From NCBI RefSeq assembly GCF_000512695.2, contig NZ_AZRW02000012.1:110218-161675 (forward strand): a stretch of DNA of 51,458 bases, written 5' to 3'. The notes under the pieces are model-generated. The model did not search any database, had not been told where the DNA came from, and saw only the letters and a list, made by a program, of their open reading frames with translations. This stretch comes from Pseudomonas sp. QTF5 (GTDB lineage Bacteria > Pseudomonadota > Gammaproteobacteria > Pseudomonadales > Pseudomonadaceae). The position numbers and the translations under genes are program-made. Of the stretch, positions 31,920-41,287 are shown piece by piece (position 1 is the stretch's first letter; every line of letters begins with the position of its first letter).

Positions 31920-33173
31920 TTATGTCGGAGATGGACTTGTTTTTTTGAGCTCAATATTTGTCCCGGTAGAAGTTTCAAAAAAATATCTAATACTCTCCGT
32001 CGTCACACTAAAGGTAGCATAGTATTTTTCTGCTCCCTTGCTGCTGAATACTTCGGCCTTGGGGGAATTAGCGACAAATATACCGCAGGCCTCCAGCCAG
32101 CCGGGAGCATTCTGGATATCCTCTGGAGTTATATTCCATGTTGAGGAGCAATCTTTTTTAAAAATCAAGTAGCTCTCAATTAGGTCATTCTCCAGCTTTC
32201 TGAAAAGAGGGGTAGTGCTAATATGCTGGGTGTTCAATAATTCCTGGCACAGATCTTGTAGCTGGTGGGTTTTGTCTTTCCAGTCGGATTGTTGTAAATC
32301 AATTTTCTTGCATAGAGCTGGAAGGTGCCAGTCGACTATTTGAGTGTTGGACTTGTCGTTGTAGTGAGGTGTATGGAAAAAAATAGGAAGCGGGACCTGG
32401 TTAGGAATGTACTGGAAGTGCGGAGTGTTTTTATCACTGCTGCTTTCAAGTGAGTTTTGTACGATGAAGTCTCCAGGCTTTGCTCTTTGAATCAGGTAGT
32501 CAACCATTTCGACGAAGTATTCTGCCTTGTTGGAATTTTTCCCGTTTTCGCGCAGGCGGGATTCGTTTAAATATATAGAGTTGTTGTATTGCTGCAGTTT
32601 TTCGATGGGGGCTTTATTGAATGCTATTTCGCTATCGTCACGGAGTTTGCAGTGTAGCAAATCGAGTGCTTGGGCGTTTTCATTATGCCTATACATTCTG
32701 AAGTCAGGTGTGATGATTTTTTGTTCGATGAAATATGGGTTTGTGGGCTCCTGTTCGAGAAAAGGGGACCCATTCAATGTCAGAGGTATCGGCTGCGCTT
32801 GATTATAAAACCTGGAAATTGTTGTGTGGGCAGACTTCAACCTGGCCTGACGTTGTTTTTCTTGTGTGTCGTCAATCCCCAGCTTGTCCAGTAGTCGCTT
32901 TCTCGGGGCTTGAAGCACTTTTTCGGCAAAGGCTAAAGTTGTTGTTTTACCTACCAGGTCTATCATGTACGGTGATAAATGGTCTATATCATCAGGCTGA
33001 GTGAGAGGATGAGTCATTTTTTCAATATTGCTATTGCTCTGCCCTCGCACCTGACTCATTTCAATGAAATCGCGTTTGTCCTTTTTTTCGGTCAGTTGAG
33101 CCGAATGCGGCTGGCTATTTGAATCAATAGGAATGAACTGCGTTATGGCCAATCTGTAATTGCTACCTATCAT
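31920..33173 (-). CDS. Unknown protein of an AT-rich two-gene operon
   Basis: The 417-residue product (start at 33173, AAGGG 8 bases upstream) has no family I can name. It has no signal peptide or membrane segment. It is hydrophilic and rich in Asn, Gln, Ser, Thr and Lys. The segment FIVQNSLESSSDKNTPHFQYI (about residues 245-265) loosely recalls the N..S..S...H.HxQ site of HIT-superfamily nucleotidylyltransferases, but this is weak. A GTG at 33248 gives a 442-residue version with no ribosome-binding sequence. The gene lies 18-94 bases after the 667-residue gene on the same strand. Codon use and AT content are unlike the flanking core genes. A secreted effector is possible but unproven. Confidence 0.6.
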   Translation of the reverse strand: MIGSNYRLAITQFIPIDSNSQPHSAQLTEKKDKRDFIEMSQVRGQSNSNIEKMTHPLTQPDDIDHLSPYMIDLVGKTTTLAFAEKVLQAPRKRLLDKLGIDDTQEKQRQARLKSAHTTISRFYNQAQPIPLTLNGSPFLEQEPTNPYFIEQKIITPDFRMYRHNENAQALDLLHCKLRDDSEIAFNKAPIEKLQQYNNSIYLNESRLRENGKNSNKAEYFVEMVDYLIQRAKPGDFIVQNSLESSSDKNTPHFQYIPNQVPLPIFFHTPHYNDKSNTQIVDWHLPALCKKIDLQQSDWKDKTHQLQDLCQELLNTQHISTTPLFRKLENDLIESYLIFKKDCSSTWNITPEDIQNAPGWLEACGIFVANSPKAEVFSSKGAEKYYATFSVTTESIRYFFETSTGTNIELKKTSPSPT

Positions 33174-33266
33174 GGATTCAACCCTTGGATGCGATGTTGG
33201 ATCGGGAGTGGTGGGGGCGTCGATATAAGCGTCCCCAACACGGGTCACAAGAAAATGGAAGGAGTG

Positions 33267-35270
33267 CTAGTGCGTGATTCTGTCGTTTAATATGCGATTG
33301 GTGAGGAAGTGTTGCAGTATCCGGGTTTTTTCGCCCTTGAATATTTCAAGTGCGGAGCTGTCGATCTTGATATTGTTGTCGGAGAATGCCTGACTGGCCT
33401 TGTCCAGATCGTCAATCATGTAGTACGTAAAGAGAGTGAGAGTCTGGTGTGTTTCAGGCAACGTCGCTCCTGAACGAAATTGATTGGTGTATTCTTTCGC
33501 CAATGCTGCGCGACTTTCGAATAAGCTCACTAATTTATTGTCTGCCGGTAGGGCTTTCGTGTAGGTGGTGTAAAAGTCACAGATGTTTTGGGCGATGTCG
33601 ATGATCTGGTCCAGTTCGAGAAGATTTTCCCCCCGGGTACTGAATTTGATTTGCTCCAGATCCTTCCTGAGTGGCTTGAGGAACTCTTCCTCGCTTCGCT
33701 CTCTTATTTGAGTTCGGGCCGGAAAGGCGTTGTTTTCCGAGCAGTCAGGTTTGAGCTCTGCGTTTTGGTCGTAGTTCATTAGCAAAGGCACCATTCTCAG
33801 TACGGTTTCTTTAGACCAATTACTTTCATCTGCCAATCGAGGAATTTTTTCAAGTACTTCCGGGAGGTTCTCGTATGTATCGATCTGCTTATTGAATAAA
33901 GACTTGTTTATGACGGTTATGTCGGTTTCGTTAAACTTTGCGACAGTCAGGCTGTCAAGCGGTTTGACCCTATTGTTGTTAATGAGTTCTCGCACTTGTA
34001 AGTTAAGGGTCTGTTTCTCAGTGATAAAATAATCCATGAATTTTTCTGGAGTGGTGTTTTTGAAACCACCTAATACGAAGTGTTGCAATGGGGTAAGGCT
34101 TTTCGCTTCGGCCAATTCTTGAACGGAAAGAAATGGTGTGCACCGGTCCAGTCCATGAAAGGTCATTAATTCAGAACTTCTTGATTCTCCGTGATCACGC
34201 CCGTTTTTATTGCTGGCCGAGCGATGATGTACGATCATTTCGGTTCTGATTCCGGTTTCCAGTGGCGTATCGTTATGCGGGTTTTGAATCACCGCATAGC
34301 TTGCACCCGGTACACCGCGAAATTCATTTTGCAGATCTTCCATGGTAGGAAATTTGGTTGCTGCTTCGCTTTGGGTAAATCGAATGAATTTTGTGGTGTC
34401 GTAGGGAAATGCTGCCAGACACTGCTCTTTGTTGGCTTGGCAGGTTCCTGTGATACGGGTAGTGATGAGTTTGAACTCCGCCGCGTAGTTACTGTTGTCG
34501 AAGTGGAACATCCACTCTCTGTATTTGCCGTCGTCTTTACTGGCCGGATTGTCCATGAAGCGAAAATTTGAGACGGCGGGGATGCCACCCAACTGGAAAG
34601 CCGCTTTAAAAATTTGCAGTGGAGTCAGTTTGGCGTCGAGACAGCGAGCATCTGTTATGTGGGATTTGATGTTCTGAGTGGCGAAATCAACTTTGCTGTA
34701 ATCTTCTTTTTTTATGGCGTGCTTATCCATTGTTTCATCGTAAAACGCCTTGAAATTTTTATAGGCGAGTATATCGATTTCGCTTGCAGATACTCCGAAG
34801 GTCGCCCATTCGCTCAGTACTGATTCGAAGGGTGCTCTCAGATCTTCATCGATGAGTGATATGAGATTGCAGCGAAGCGTTTCGGTTGTTTCTGGGTTGG
34901 ATAGTTGTTTGTATTGTGTTATTTCAGTCTCATTCAAGCCAGTAATAGCTCGAAACCGATCGGGGATTGAGATACTTGCGTTGAACTGTCCGAGAATGGT
35001 CCGTACCAGGCCAGGTTCTTTTAGTATTTCTTCAGGTTTGCAGTGAATGATTTTGTTGAATAAAGTGATGTCGAGTTTTTTCATTTCTGATTTTGTTAAT
35101 TTTTGCAATTCGAGCTTGGGGGTGCTTGTGTTATGTGTTTCTTGTAATAGATAAGCTACTTTTTTTGTGTCATCAACTATGAGGCGTTTATCTCCCTGTG
35201 CGGTTGACGCTTCTATGTATCTGAATGATGGGGGGAAGGGTTGGTGGCGGTTAATAGCGGTATTAGGCAT
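33267..35270 (-). CDS. Large unknown protein of an AT-rich two-gene operon
   Basis: The 667-residue product has no recognised domain, signal peptide or membrane span. AAGGA 7 bases before the ATG supports the start. It is largely helical with short charged segments. Two stretches look like internal copies: residues about 57-100 (LTKSEMKKLDITLFNKIIH...) and about 410-450 (LTVAKFNETDITVINKSLFNK). A central block (about 225-375) with FRFMDNP, EWMFHFDNSNYAAEF and IVHHRSASNK may be a folded domain. Composition is AT-rich. The location between two GC-rich core genes and the lack of relatives point to horizontal gain. Effector-like or toxin-like roles are guesses. Confidence 0.6.
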   Translation of the reverse strand: MPNTAINRHQPFPPSFRYIEASTAQGDKRLIVDDTKKVAYLLQETHNTSTPKLELQKLTKSEMKKLDITLFNKIIHCKPEEILKEPGLVRTILGQFNASISIPDRFRAITGLNETEITQYKQLSNPETTETLRCNLISLIDEDLRAPFESVLSEWATFGVSASEIDILAYKNFKAFYDETMDKHAIKKEDYSKVDFATQNIKSHITDARCLDAKLTPLQIFKAAFQLGGIPAVSNFRFMDNPASKDDGKYREWMFHFDNSNYAAEFKLITTRITGTCQANKEQCLAAFPYDTTKFIRFTQSEAATKFPTMEDLQNEFRGVPGASYAVIQNPHNDTPLETGIRTEMIVHHRSASNKNGRDHGESRSSELMTFHGLDRCTPFLSVQELAEAKSLTPLQHFVLGGFKNTTPEKFMDYFITEKQTLNLQVRELINNNRVKPLDSLTVAKFNETDITVINKSLFNKQIDTYENLPEVLEKIPRLADESNWSKETVLRMVPLLMNYDQNAELKPDCSENNAFPARTQIRERSEEEFLKPLRKDLEQIKFSTRGENLLELDQIIDIAQNICDFYTTYTKALPADNKLVSLFESRAALAKEYTNQFRSGATLPETHQTLTLFTYYMIDDLDKASQAFSDNNIKIDSSALEIFKGEKTRILQHFLTNRILNDRITH

Positions 35271-35400
35271 TTAATGTCCTTATTTTGTTGTGCCTTTAAG
35301 GGCGCATCATTTTAATAAGGGACGTTTTGCTGACTATAAAAAAAGACTCATTGTTGTAATAAAACATTCAGGGGAGCCCCCAAGAGAGCTCCCCCCACGT

Positions 35401-37026
35401 TCAGAAAATGTAATCGGTGGTCAAAAAACTCGAGTTGCGCCCGCTGATGATCTCGCTGAGAAGCTCCTTGCTGCTTTCCTGGAACTTGGTCGCCACCAAC
35501 GTCCGAATCGAAAACACCCGCAGCGCATCGTGCACCGACAGCGTGCCCTCGGCGGAGTTCTTGCGGCCGTTGAACGGATAGGTGTCCGGGCCGCGCTGGC
35601 ACTGGGCGTTGAGGTTGATCCGGCCGACCTGGTTGGCGAAGGTGTCCACCAGCCTGCCAACTGCCACCGGGTTGGTGCCGAAGATACTCAGTTGCTGGCC
35701 GAAGTCGGATTCCAGGACGTAATCGATCACGGTGTCCAGATGACGGTAAGGCACGATCGGCACGACCGGGCCGAACTGTTCTTCCTGGTAGACGCGCATC
35801 TGCGGTGTCACCGGGTACAACACGGCCGGATAGAAGAATGATGCGCGAGACTCACCGCCATTGGGATTGACCACGGCCGCACCTTTGCTGACAGCATCTG
35901 CCACCAGGGTGTGCAGGTAATCGACCTTGCCTGATTCCGGCAATGGCGTCAGGGCCACGCCGCTGTCCCACGGCATGCCGGGTTTGAGGCCGGCGAGTTT
36001 GGCGTTGAACTTCTCGATGAACGCCTCGACCACGTCTTCGTGGACGAAGAGGATTTTCAGCGCGGTGCAGCGCTGACCATTGAAGGACAAGGAACCGGTG
36101 ACCGCTTCATTCACCGCGTTGTCCAGATCCACCTCAGGCAAAACAATACCGGGGTTCTTTGCATCCAGGCCCAGCGCCGCGCGCAGGCGGTGAGGCCTTG
36201 GGTGGAGTTTTTTCAGGTCGCTGGCGGCCTTGTTGGTGCCGATGAACGCAAAGATATCGATCTTGCCGCTGGCCATCAGCGCGCTGACGGTCTCGCGGCC
36301 GCTGCCGTAAATGACGTTGATCACCCCGGCCGGGAAGCTGTCGCGGAATGCTTCGAGCAGCGGGCGAATCAACAGCACGCCGAGCTTGGCCGGCTTGAAC
36401 ACCACGGTGTTGCCCATGATCAGCGCCGGAATCAGCGTGGTGAAGGTTTCGTTCAGCGGATAGTTGTAAGGCCCCATGCACAACGCCACGCCCAGCGGAA
36501 CGCGGCGGATCTGGCCGAGGGTGTCCTGTTCCAGTTCGAAGCGGCTGGAGCGGCGGTCGAGCTCCTTGAGGGCATTGATGGTGTCGACGATGTAATCGCA
36601 GGTGCGGTCGAACTCTTTCTCCGAGTCCTTGAGGTTCTTGCCGATCTCCCACATCAGCAACTTGACCACTGCCTCGCGCTGTTCGCGCATGCGAGCCAGG
36701 AAGGTTTCGACGTGCTGGATACGCTCGGCCACGCGCATGGTCGGCCACAGGCCCTGGCCCCGATCATAGGCGCGGACGGCGGCGTCGAGCGCGGTCAGTG
36801 CAGTATCGGCATCGAGCAGCGGCGTGCTGCCGAGGATTACTTGTTCATCGCCATTCGCGCCGCTCAGGTACACCGGGCTGCGGACTTGGGCGAGGGGCCC
36901 GGACCAGGTTTTCAGTTCGCCATCGACCAGATACTCGCGCTGCTCGGTCGGGCCGTTGAGGCGGTATTTTTCCGGGACGTTGTCGGCGGTGGGAAACAGG
37001 TTGCCAAGGATCTGTGCTGTGTTCAT
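35401..37026 (-). CDS. NADP-dependent aldehyde dehydrogenase, GapN-like
   Basis: This 541-residue enzyme belongs to the ALDH superfamily. Visible landmarks are MGPYNYPLNETFTTLIPALIMGNTVVFKPAK (about residues 183-213, cofactor and oxyanion region with Asn), and FNGQRCTALKI with the catalytic Cys (about 318). EEQFGPVVPIVPY (about 418-430) is also present. It resembles the enzymes annotated as NADP-dependent glyceraldehyde-3-phosphate dehydrogenase in Pseudomonas, which oxidise the aldehyde without phosphorylation. Lysine in FKPAK favours NADP use. It is a single-gene unit; a GC-rich inverted repeat (GGGGAGC...GCTCCCC, about 35372-35396) follows the stop on the minus strand. Confidence 0.88.
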   Translation of the reverse strand: MNTAQILGNLFPTADNVPEKYRLNGPTEQREYLVDGELKTWSGPLAQVRSPVYLSGANGDEQVILGSTPLLDADTALTALDAAVRAYDRGQGLWPTMRVAERIQHVETFLARMREQREAVVKLLMWEIGKNLKDSEKEFDRTCDYIVDTINALKELDRRSSRFELEQDTLGQIRRVPLGVALCMGPYNYPLNETFTTLIPALIMGNTVVFKPAKLGVLLIRPLLEAFRDSFPAGVINVIYGSGRETVSALMASGKIDIFAFIGTNKAASDLKKLHPRPHRLRAALGLDAKNPGIVLPEVDLDNAVNEAVTGSLSFNGQRCTALKILFVHEDVVEAFIEKFNAKLAGLKPGMPWDSGVALTPLPESGKVDYLHTLVADAVSKGAAVVNPNGGESRASFFYPAVLYPVTPQMRVYQEEQFGPVVPIVPYRHLDTVIDYVLESDFGQQLSIFGTNPVAVGRLVDTFANQVGRINLNAQCQRGPDTYPFNGRKNSAEGTLSVHDALRVFSIRTLVATKFQESSKELLSEIISGRNSSFLTTDYIF

Positions 37027-37233
37027 GTCGCTACCCCGTCTGGATTGGGTGATGCGGATAAGGTGTTATCGCTACGTACCGTTATTAGGTCAAGGCCTGA
37101 TCAGCATAGCTGAAACGTTTTATCAGATCGCAACACGAATTGTCATGACTCGATTCCGGGCTCTGTTCTTTTGTCCTGATAGCACACAACTGACGAGGCT
37201 CCGGTTAAACTCCGACTCTTTTAAGGAGTTCAT

Positions 37234-38121
37234 ATGAGTTATTACCAGCCGGGCATTCTCGCCACCCCTGTTCCGCCTCAAGCTCGTCATATGTTCTTCG
37301 CCCTTGAATCCGCCGAGGCACTGCCGGCTGCGCTGGATAACCTGATGCGCCTGGTGGACGGAAAGTCGGCGGTGGTCGGTTTCGGTGAATCTCTGGTCAA
37401 GGCGCTGCACGCGCAGATCGACGGGCTGCGCGCCTTTCCTGCGCTGGTCGGTGTCGGCGTCGACAACCCGTCGACCCAACACGCGCTCTGGTGCTGGCTG
37501 CACGGTGTTGACCGTGGCGAACTGCTCAATCGCAGTCATGCGATCGAAGCCGCGCTGGCACCGGCCCTGCGTCTGGTGCAGATGAACGAAACCTTCCGCC
37601 ACATGAGCGGCCATGACCTGACCGGTTACGAAGACGGCACCGAAAACCCTCACGACGAAGCCGCTGTAGCGGCCGCATTGCTGAGCGAAGGCGCAGACGG
37701 TCTGGTCGGTGGCAGCTTCGCCGCGATCCAGCAGTGGCAGCATGACTTGAAAGGCTTTCACGCGATGCCGTCCCACGAGAAGGACAACATCATGGGGCGT
37801 CGCCTGAGCGACAACGAAGAACTCGACGACGCGCCGATCTCTGCCCACGTCAAACGCACCGCTCAGGAAAGCTTCACACCCGAAGCCTTCGTGGTCCGTC
37901 GCTCGATGCCGTGGATCGAAGGCGATCGTGCCGGTCTGATGTTCCTGGCCTTCGGTTTTTCCCTCGATGCGTTCGAAGCCCAACTGCGGCGCATGAGCGG
38001 TCTGGAAGATGGCATCACCGACGGCCTGTATCGCATCAGCCGACCGATCACTGGCGGCTACTACTGGTGCCCGCCGCTCAAGGACGGTCGCCTCGACCTG
38101 CGCGCACTGCGTATCGGCTAA
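37234..38121 (+). CDS. DyP-type haem peroxidase
   Basis: The 295-residue protein has the diagnostic GxxDG motif as GYEDGTENP (about residues 130-138), the likely proximal haem ligand in SAHVKRTA (about 209) and an essential Arg in VVRRSMPW (about 223-230). It matches class P/B (YfeX-like) DyP peroxidases. It oxidises dyes and phenolics with hydrogen peroxide and may act on porphyrin. An AAGGAG sequence is placed 7 bases before the ATG. No Tat signal is present, so it is cytoplasmic. The frameshifted DUF971 gene lies just behind. Confidence 0.92.
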   Translation: MSYYQPGILATPVPPQARHMFFALESAEALPAALDNLMRLVDGKSAVVGFGESLVKALHAQIDGLRAFPALVGVGVDNPSTQHALWCWLHGVDRGELLNRSHAIEAALAPALRLVQMNETFRHMSGHDLTGYEDGTENPHDEAAVAAALLSEGADGLVGGSFAAIQQWQHDLKGFHAMPSHEKDNIMGRRLSDNEELDDAPISAHVKRTAQESFTPEAFVVRRSMPWIEGDRAGLMFLAFGFSLDAFEAQLRRMSGLEDGITDGLYRISRPITGGYYWCPPLKDGRLDLRALRIG

Positions 38122-38216
38122 ACAGCGGCAAAAGAAAAGATCGCAGGCTTCGCCAGCCTTGCGACAGGCGTTGCAGGACCCCGCTGGCGATTGGTAATTC
38201 CCGGAGCAAACAACAG

Positions 38217-38467
38217 CTGCGATTGAACTGGCCGGATGGGCGTGAGCAGGTACTCGATCACACCGAACTGCGCCGCCAATGTCCGTGTTCGCAATGCCGG
38301 GCATTTCGGTTGCAGGCCTTACGGTGAAAGTGGATGAGCGCATTCGTGTGGTCGAACTCAATGCCCAGGGCTATGGCCTGCAACTGATCCTCAGCGATGG
38401 CCACGAACGCGGCATCTACCCATGGCCTTATCTGGCTCAACTCGGACTTGAAACCACCACTGTCTAA
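38217..38467 (+). pseudogene. DUF971 gene broken by a frameshift
   Basis: Two frames together give a DUF971 (GBBH-like N-terminal) protein. The first frame reads LRLNWPDGREQVLDHTELRRQCPCSQCRAFRLQALR and stops; the second continues with VKVDERIRVVELNAQGYGLQLILSDGHERGIYPWPYLAQLGLE. The shift of -1 lies near 38318-38332 and would be explained by loss of one base. No good start codon or ribosome-binding sequence remains at the 5' end, and the sequence before it (38140-38200) looks like repeat-derived DNA. The gene therefore appears inactivated. A sequencing error in this one base cannot be ruled out. Confidence 0.65.
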
Positions 38468-38557
38468 TGTGGGAGCGGGCTTGCTCGCGAATGCGGTTCA
38501 ACATTCAACATCGATGTCGACTGACCCACCGCTTTCGCGAGCAAGCCCGCTCCCACA
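38468..38557. repeat. Inverted REP pair
   Basis: TGTGGGAGCGGGCTTGCTCG (from 38468) is repeated in inverted form ending in CGAGCAAGCCCGCTCCCACA (to 38557), separated by about 40 bases. The same unit occurs at 46783-46872 and 48028-48118. These are the short REP sequences of the fluorescent pseudomonads. Confidence 0.9.
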
Positions 38558-38601
38558 TTGGATCGGTGACCCGTTCGTGGGCATCAGCTGACTGGCGGTC
38601 C

Positions 38602-38636
38602 TTGTCAGGAAAAACCCAAAAGAGTACAAATGTACT
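38602..38636 (+). promoter_or_regulatory. lexA2 promoter and LexA2 operator AGTACAAATGTACT
   Basis: The perfect palindrome AGTAC-AAAT-GTACT (38623-38636) matches the LexA2-type operator AGTAC-N4-GT(G/A)CT. A -35-like TTGTCA (38602-38607) stands 17 bases before TACAAA (38625-38630), so the -10 would lie inside the operator. Bound LexA2 would then block RNA polymerase and the whole lexA2-imuA-imuB-dnaE2 operon. The first ATG (38630) is inside the operator, and transcription from this promoter would begin near the second ATG (38639). Confidence 0.7.
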
Positions 38637-39247
38637 CCATGACGACTTTAACTCCCCGCCGTACCGCCATCCTGACCTTCATCCGCGATCGAATCGCCGA
38701 ACACGGTCAGCCCCCGAGCCTCGCTGAGATCAGCGAGGCCTTTGGCTTCGCCTCCCGTAGCGTGGCGCGCAAGCACGTGCTGGCGCTGACCGAAGCCGGT
38801 TTTATCGAGGTCAATCCGCATCAGGCGCGAGGCATCCGGCTGCTGAATCAACCGCCGCGGCCCGAGCTGCTGGATGTTCCGGTACTCGGTCGAGTGGCGG
38901 CCGGTGCGCCGATCGGTGCCGATGCCGAGGTCCACAGCCGTTTGCTGCTTGATCCGTCGATCTTCTCGCGGGTGCCGGATTACATGCTGCGGGTGCAGGG
39001 CGATTCGATGATCGAGGACGGTATTCTCGACGGCGATCTGGTGGGCGTGCGGCGCAATCCCGAAGCGGTCAACGGCCAGATCGTCGTGGCGCGGCTCGAC
39101 GGCGAAGTCACCATCAAGCGTTTCGAGCGGGTCGGCAATTCTGTTCGCCTGTTACCACGCAATCCGGCTTACCAGCCGATCATTGTTCGAGCCGATCAGG
39201 ACCTGGCCATCGAAGGCGTGTTCTGCGGTCTGGTGAGGCAAGGGTGA
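38630..39247 (+). CDS. lexA2: LexA2-type SOS repressor
   Basis: The 205-residue protein has a LexA winged helix (residues 8-72, RRTAILTFIRDRIAEHGQPP, EISEAFGFASRSVARKHV, GIRLL). A self-cleavage site Ala91-Gly92 (VAAGAP) follows, with nucleophile Ser126 (QGDSM) and Lys163 (EVTIKRF). In Pseudomonas this second LexA leads the imuA-imuB-dnaE2 operon and represses it until RecA filaments trigger its cleavage. Starts at 38630 (AAAGAG 5 bases upstream) and 38639 are both possible; the latter fits the predicted promoter as an almost leaderless mRNA. The stop overlaps the imuA ATG. Confidence 0.9.
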   Translation: MYSMTTLTPRRTAILTFIRDRIAEHGQPPSLAEISEAFGFASRSVARKHVLALTEAGFIEVNPHQARGIRLLNQPPRPELLDVPVLGRVAAGAPIGADAEVHSRLLLDPSIFSRVPDYMLRVQGDSMIEDGILDGDLVGVRRNPEAVNGQIVVARLDGEVTIKRFERVGNSVRLLPRNPAYQPIIVRADQDLAIEGVFCGLVRQG

Positions 39248-39864
39248 TGGGCGCCGTCGTTGCGTTGGATACGCTGTTCAATGGCGGCCAGGTCTGGAAG
39301 GGCCGGCCTGCGCCACCGGCCGTCAGCCCGCAACCCACCGGGCATGCGGCGCTGGATGCGGCATTGCCGAGCGGTGGCTGGCCGGAAGCGGCGCTGACTG
39401 AAATCCTGCTGGCCGGGCAGGGCGTGGGTGAGTTGCAACTGGTGTGGCCAGCGCTGGCGCGGCTGTCGGCGGCAGGTGAGCGCATCGTGCTGGTGGCGCC
39501 GCCTTACGTGCCGTATCCCCAGGCCTGGCAGAACGCCGGGGTCGATTTGCGGCAACTGTCGATCATCCAGGCCAGTGAGCGCGATGCGCTGTGGGCGGCG
39601 GAACAATGCCTGCGTTCGGGAAGTTGCGGGGCGGTGTTGTGCTGGCCTCACAAAGCCGACGATCGAGCGTTGCGACGTTTGCAGGTGGCAGCGGAAACCG
39701 GTCAGACCCTGGCGTTCGCCTATCGCTCGCTCAGTGAAGCCATCAACCCGTCACCAGCGGCCCTGCGCATCGCCATCGACGCCAAACCTGCTCAGTTGCG
39801 GGTGCTCAAGTGTCGGGGCGGGTTGGCCCGTTCGGCGCCGATTGCCTTTGCCGTCGGGCATTGA
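39247..39864 (+). CDS. imuA: ImuA, RecA-like translesion accessory protein
   Basis: The 205-residue protein belongs to the SulA/ImuA family with a RecA-like fold: GHAALDAALPSGGWPEAALTEILLAGQGVGELQLVWPALARLSAAGERIVLVAPPYVPYPQAW (residues about 31-93). The Walker A position (LAGQGVGE) is degenerate. ImuA works with ImuB and DnaE2 in damage-induced mutagenesis. The start overlaps the lexA2 stop (TGATG) with AAGGG ahead. Confidence 0.9.
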   Translation: MGAVVALDTLFNGGQVWKGRPAPPAVSPQPTGHAALDAALPSGGWPEAALTEILLAGQGVGELQLVWPALARLSAAGERIVLVAPPYVPYPQAWQNAGVDLRQLSIIQASERDALWAAEQCLRSGSCGAVLCWPHKADDRALRRLQVAAETGQTLAFAYRSLSEAINPSPAALRIAIDAKPAQLRVLKCRGGLARSAPIAFAVGH

Positions 39865-39871
39865 GGTTGCC

Positions 39872-41287
39872 ATGCGCTGGGTTTGCATTCTCTTCCCGCA
39901 ATTGGCACTGGACGCGGTACTGCGTCAGCGCCCCGACCCCAATGAGCCGCTGGCGCTGCTGACCGGTCCGGCCCAGCGTCGGGTGCTGCAGGCGGTCAAC
40001 GGTTCGGCGCGGGCGTTGGGCTTGCGGCCCGGCCAGTCCATGACCGCCGCCCAGGCCCTGAGCAAAAGTTTTGTCACCGCCGAATATGACGCCACCGAGA
40101 TCGAACACTGGCAGCAGTTCCTGGCTGCCTGGGCCTATCGGTTCAGTTCCCAGGTCAGCGTGCATTACCCGCGAGCCGTGGTGTTTGAAATCGAATCCAG
40201 CCTGGGCTTGTTCGGGCCTTGGCCGCAGTTCGAGGCGCGTTTGCGGGCCGAACTCGGCGAACTGGGGTTTCGTCACCGGATTGTCGCCGCGCCCAACCCG
40301 GTGGCGGCGCGGGTGCTGGCCAACGTTTATGACGGTCTGGTGGTGCCGGACAATGACGCTTTGCAGCACCACCTGGGGCAGTTGCCCGTCGACCGGATCG
40401 CCCTGGAACCAAGCGTTGCCACGGCATTGTCGCGCATGGGGTTGCGCACCTTGAGTCAGGTGCAGGCGCTGCCACGACATAGCCTGGCCCGGCGTTTCGA
40501 GGCTCAGGTGCTCAAGCATCTGGACACCCTGTTCGGCGAGCGACGGCTGGCGCTGGCGTTTTACCTGCCGCCGGACCGTTTCGATGTGCGCATCGAGCTC
40601 AATTTCGATGTGCAGTCCCATCAAGCATTGCTGTTTCCGTTGCGCAGGCTGACCGGCGATCTGGCGGCGTTCCTCTGCGGGCGGGACAGCGGTGTGCAGC
40701 GTTTTGACCTGCACCTGGAACACGCCGGGTTGCCAGACACGCTGATCAAGGTCGGCTTGCTCAGTGCCGAGCGCGATCCGGCGATGCTGTTCGAACTGGC
40801 CCGGGGGCGTCTGGAACAGGTTCAGGTCGAGGCGCCGGTGCGCGGTTTTCGTCTGCGCGCCGAAGAGCTACCGGCCTTCGTGCCCCAGTACCAGGAACTG
40901 TTCGATGATCGTCCGCAGCAATCCTTGCCTTGGGAGCAACTGCGCGAACGCTTGCGCGCACGGCTGGGGGATGACGCGGTGCAAGGCTTGCGGTTCCAGG
41001 CCGATCATCGGCCGGAATGCGCGTGGCAGGCCAGTGTCGATAGCCAGGCCTGTGGGGGGCTGCCTGCCGTGCAACGCCCGGGCTGGCTACTGACTGAACC
41101 GCAGGCGGTACACGAAGGTTCGGCGCGCATCCTCATGGGGCCGGAACGCATCGAGTCGGGCTGGTGGGACGGCGACGACGTGCGCCGCGATTACTACCTG
41201 ATCGAAACCCGCTCGGGTCAGCAGGGCTGGGCCTATCGGGCGGTGGGCGAAGACGGTCCGTTGTGGCTGCAAGGCTGGTTCGCATGA
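39872..41287 (+). CDS. imuB: ImuB, Y-family polymerase-like protein
   Basis: The 471-residue protein is Y-family-like but inactive: its N-terminus [20 protein letters not shown] lacks the catalytic aspartates of DinB-type enzymes. It keeps the helix-hairpin region ([28 protein letters not shown], about residues 183-210), the finger/little-finger part and a C-terminal region that in relatives binds the beta clamp and DnaE2. It is the hub of the mutasome. Starts behind GAGG, 7 bases after imuA; its stop overlaps dnaE2 (ATGA). Confidence 0.92.
   Translation: MRWVCILFPQLALDAVLRQRPDPNEPLALLTGPAQRRVLQAVNGSARALGLRPGQSMTAAQALSKSFVTAEYDATEIEHWQQFLAAWAYRFSSQVSVHYPRAVVFEIESSLGLFGPWPQFEARLRAELGELGFRHRIVAAPNPVAARVLANVYDGLVVPDNDALQHHLGQLPVDRIALEPSVATALSRMGLRTLSQVQALPRHSLARRFEAQVLKHLDTLFGERRLALAFYLPPDRFDVRIELNFDVQSHQALLFPLRRLTGDLAAFLCGRDSGVQRFDLHLEHAGLPDTLIKVGLLSAERDPAMLFELARGRLEQVQVEAPVRGFRLRAEELPAFVPQYQELFDDRPQQSLPWEQLRERLRARLGDDAVQGLRFQADHRPECAWQASVDSQACGGLPAVQRPGWLLTEPQAVHEGSARILMGPERIESGWWDGDDVRRDYYLIETRSGQQGWAYRAVGEDGPLWLQGWFA

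Noticed and set aside
35290..35841. 183-codon plus-strand frame at the aldehyde dehydrogenase end
   Set aside because: Antisense to the conserved C-terminus of the dehydrogenase.
36040..37113. 357-codon plus-strand frame
   Set aside because: Antisense to the dehydrogenase; composition is that of a shadow frame.
37123..38361. 412-codon minus-strand frame opposite the DyP peroxidase
   Set aside because: It crosses promoter, DyP and the broken DUF971 gene and has no protein family features.
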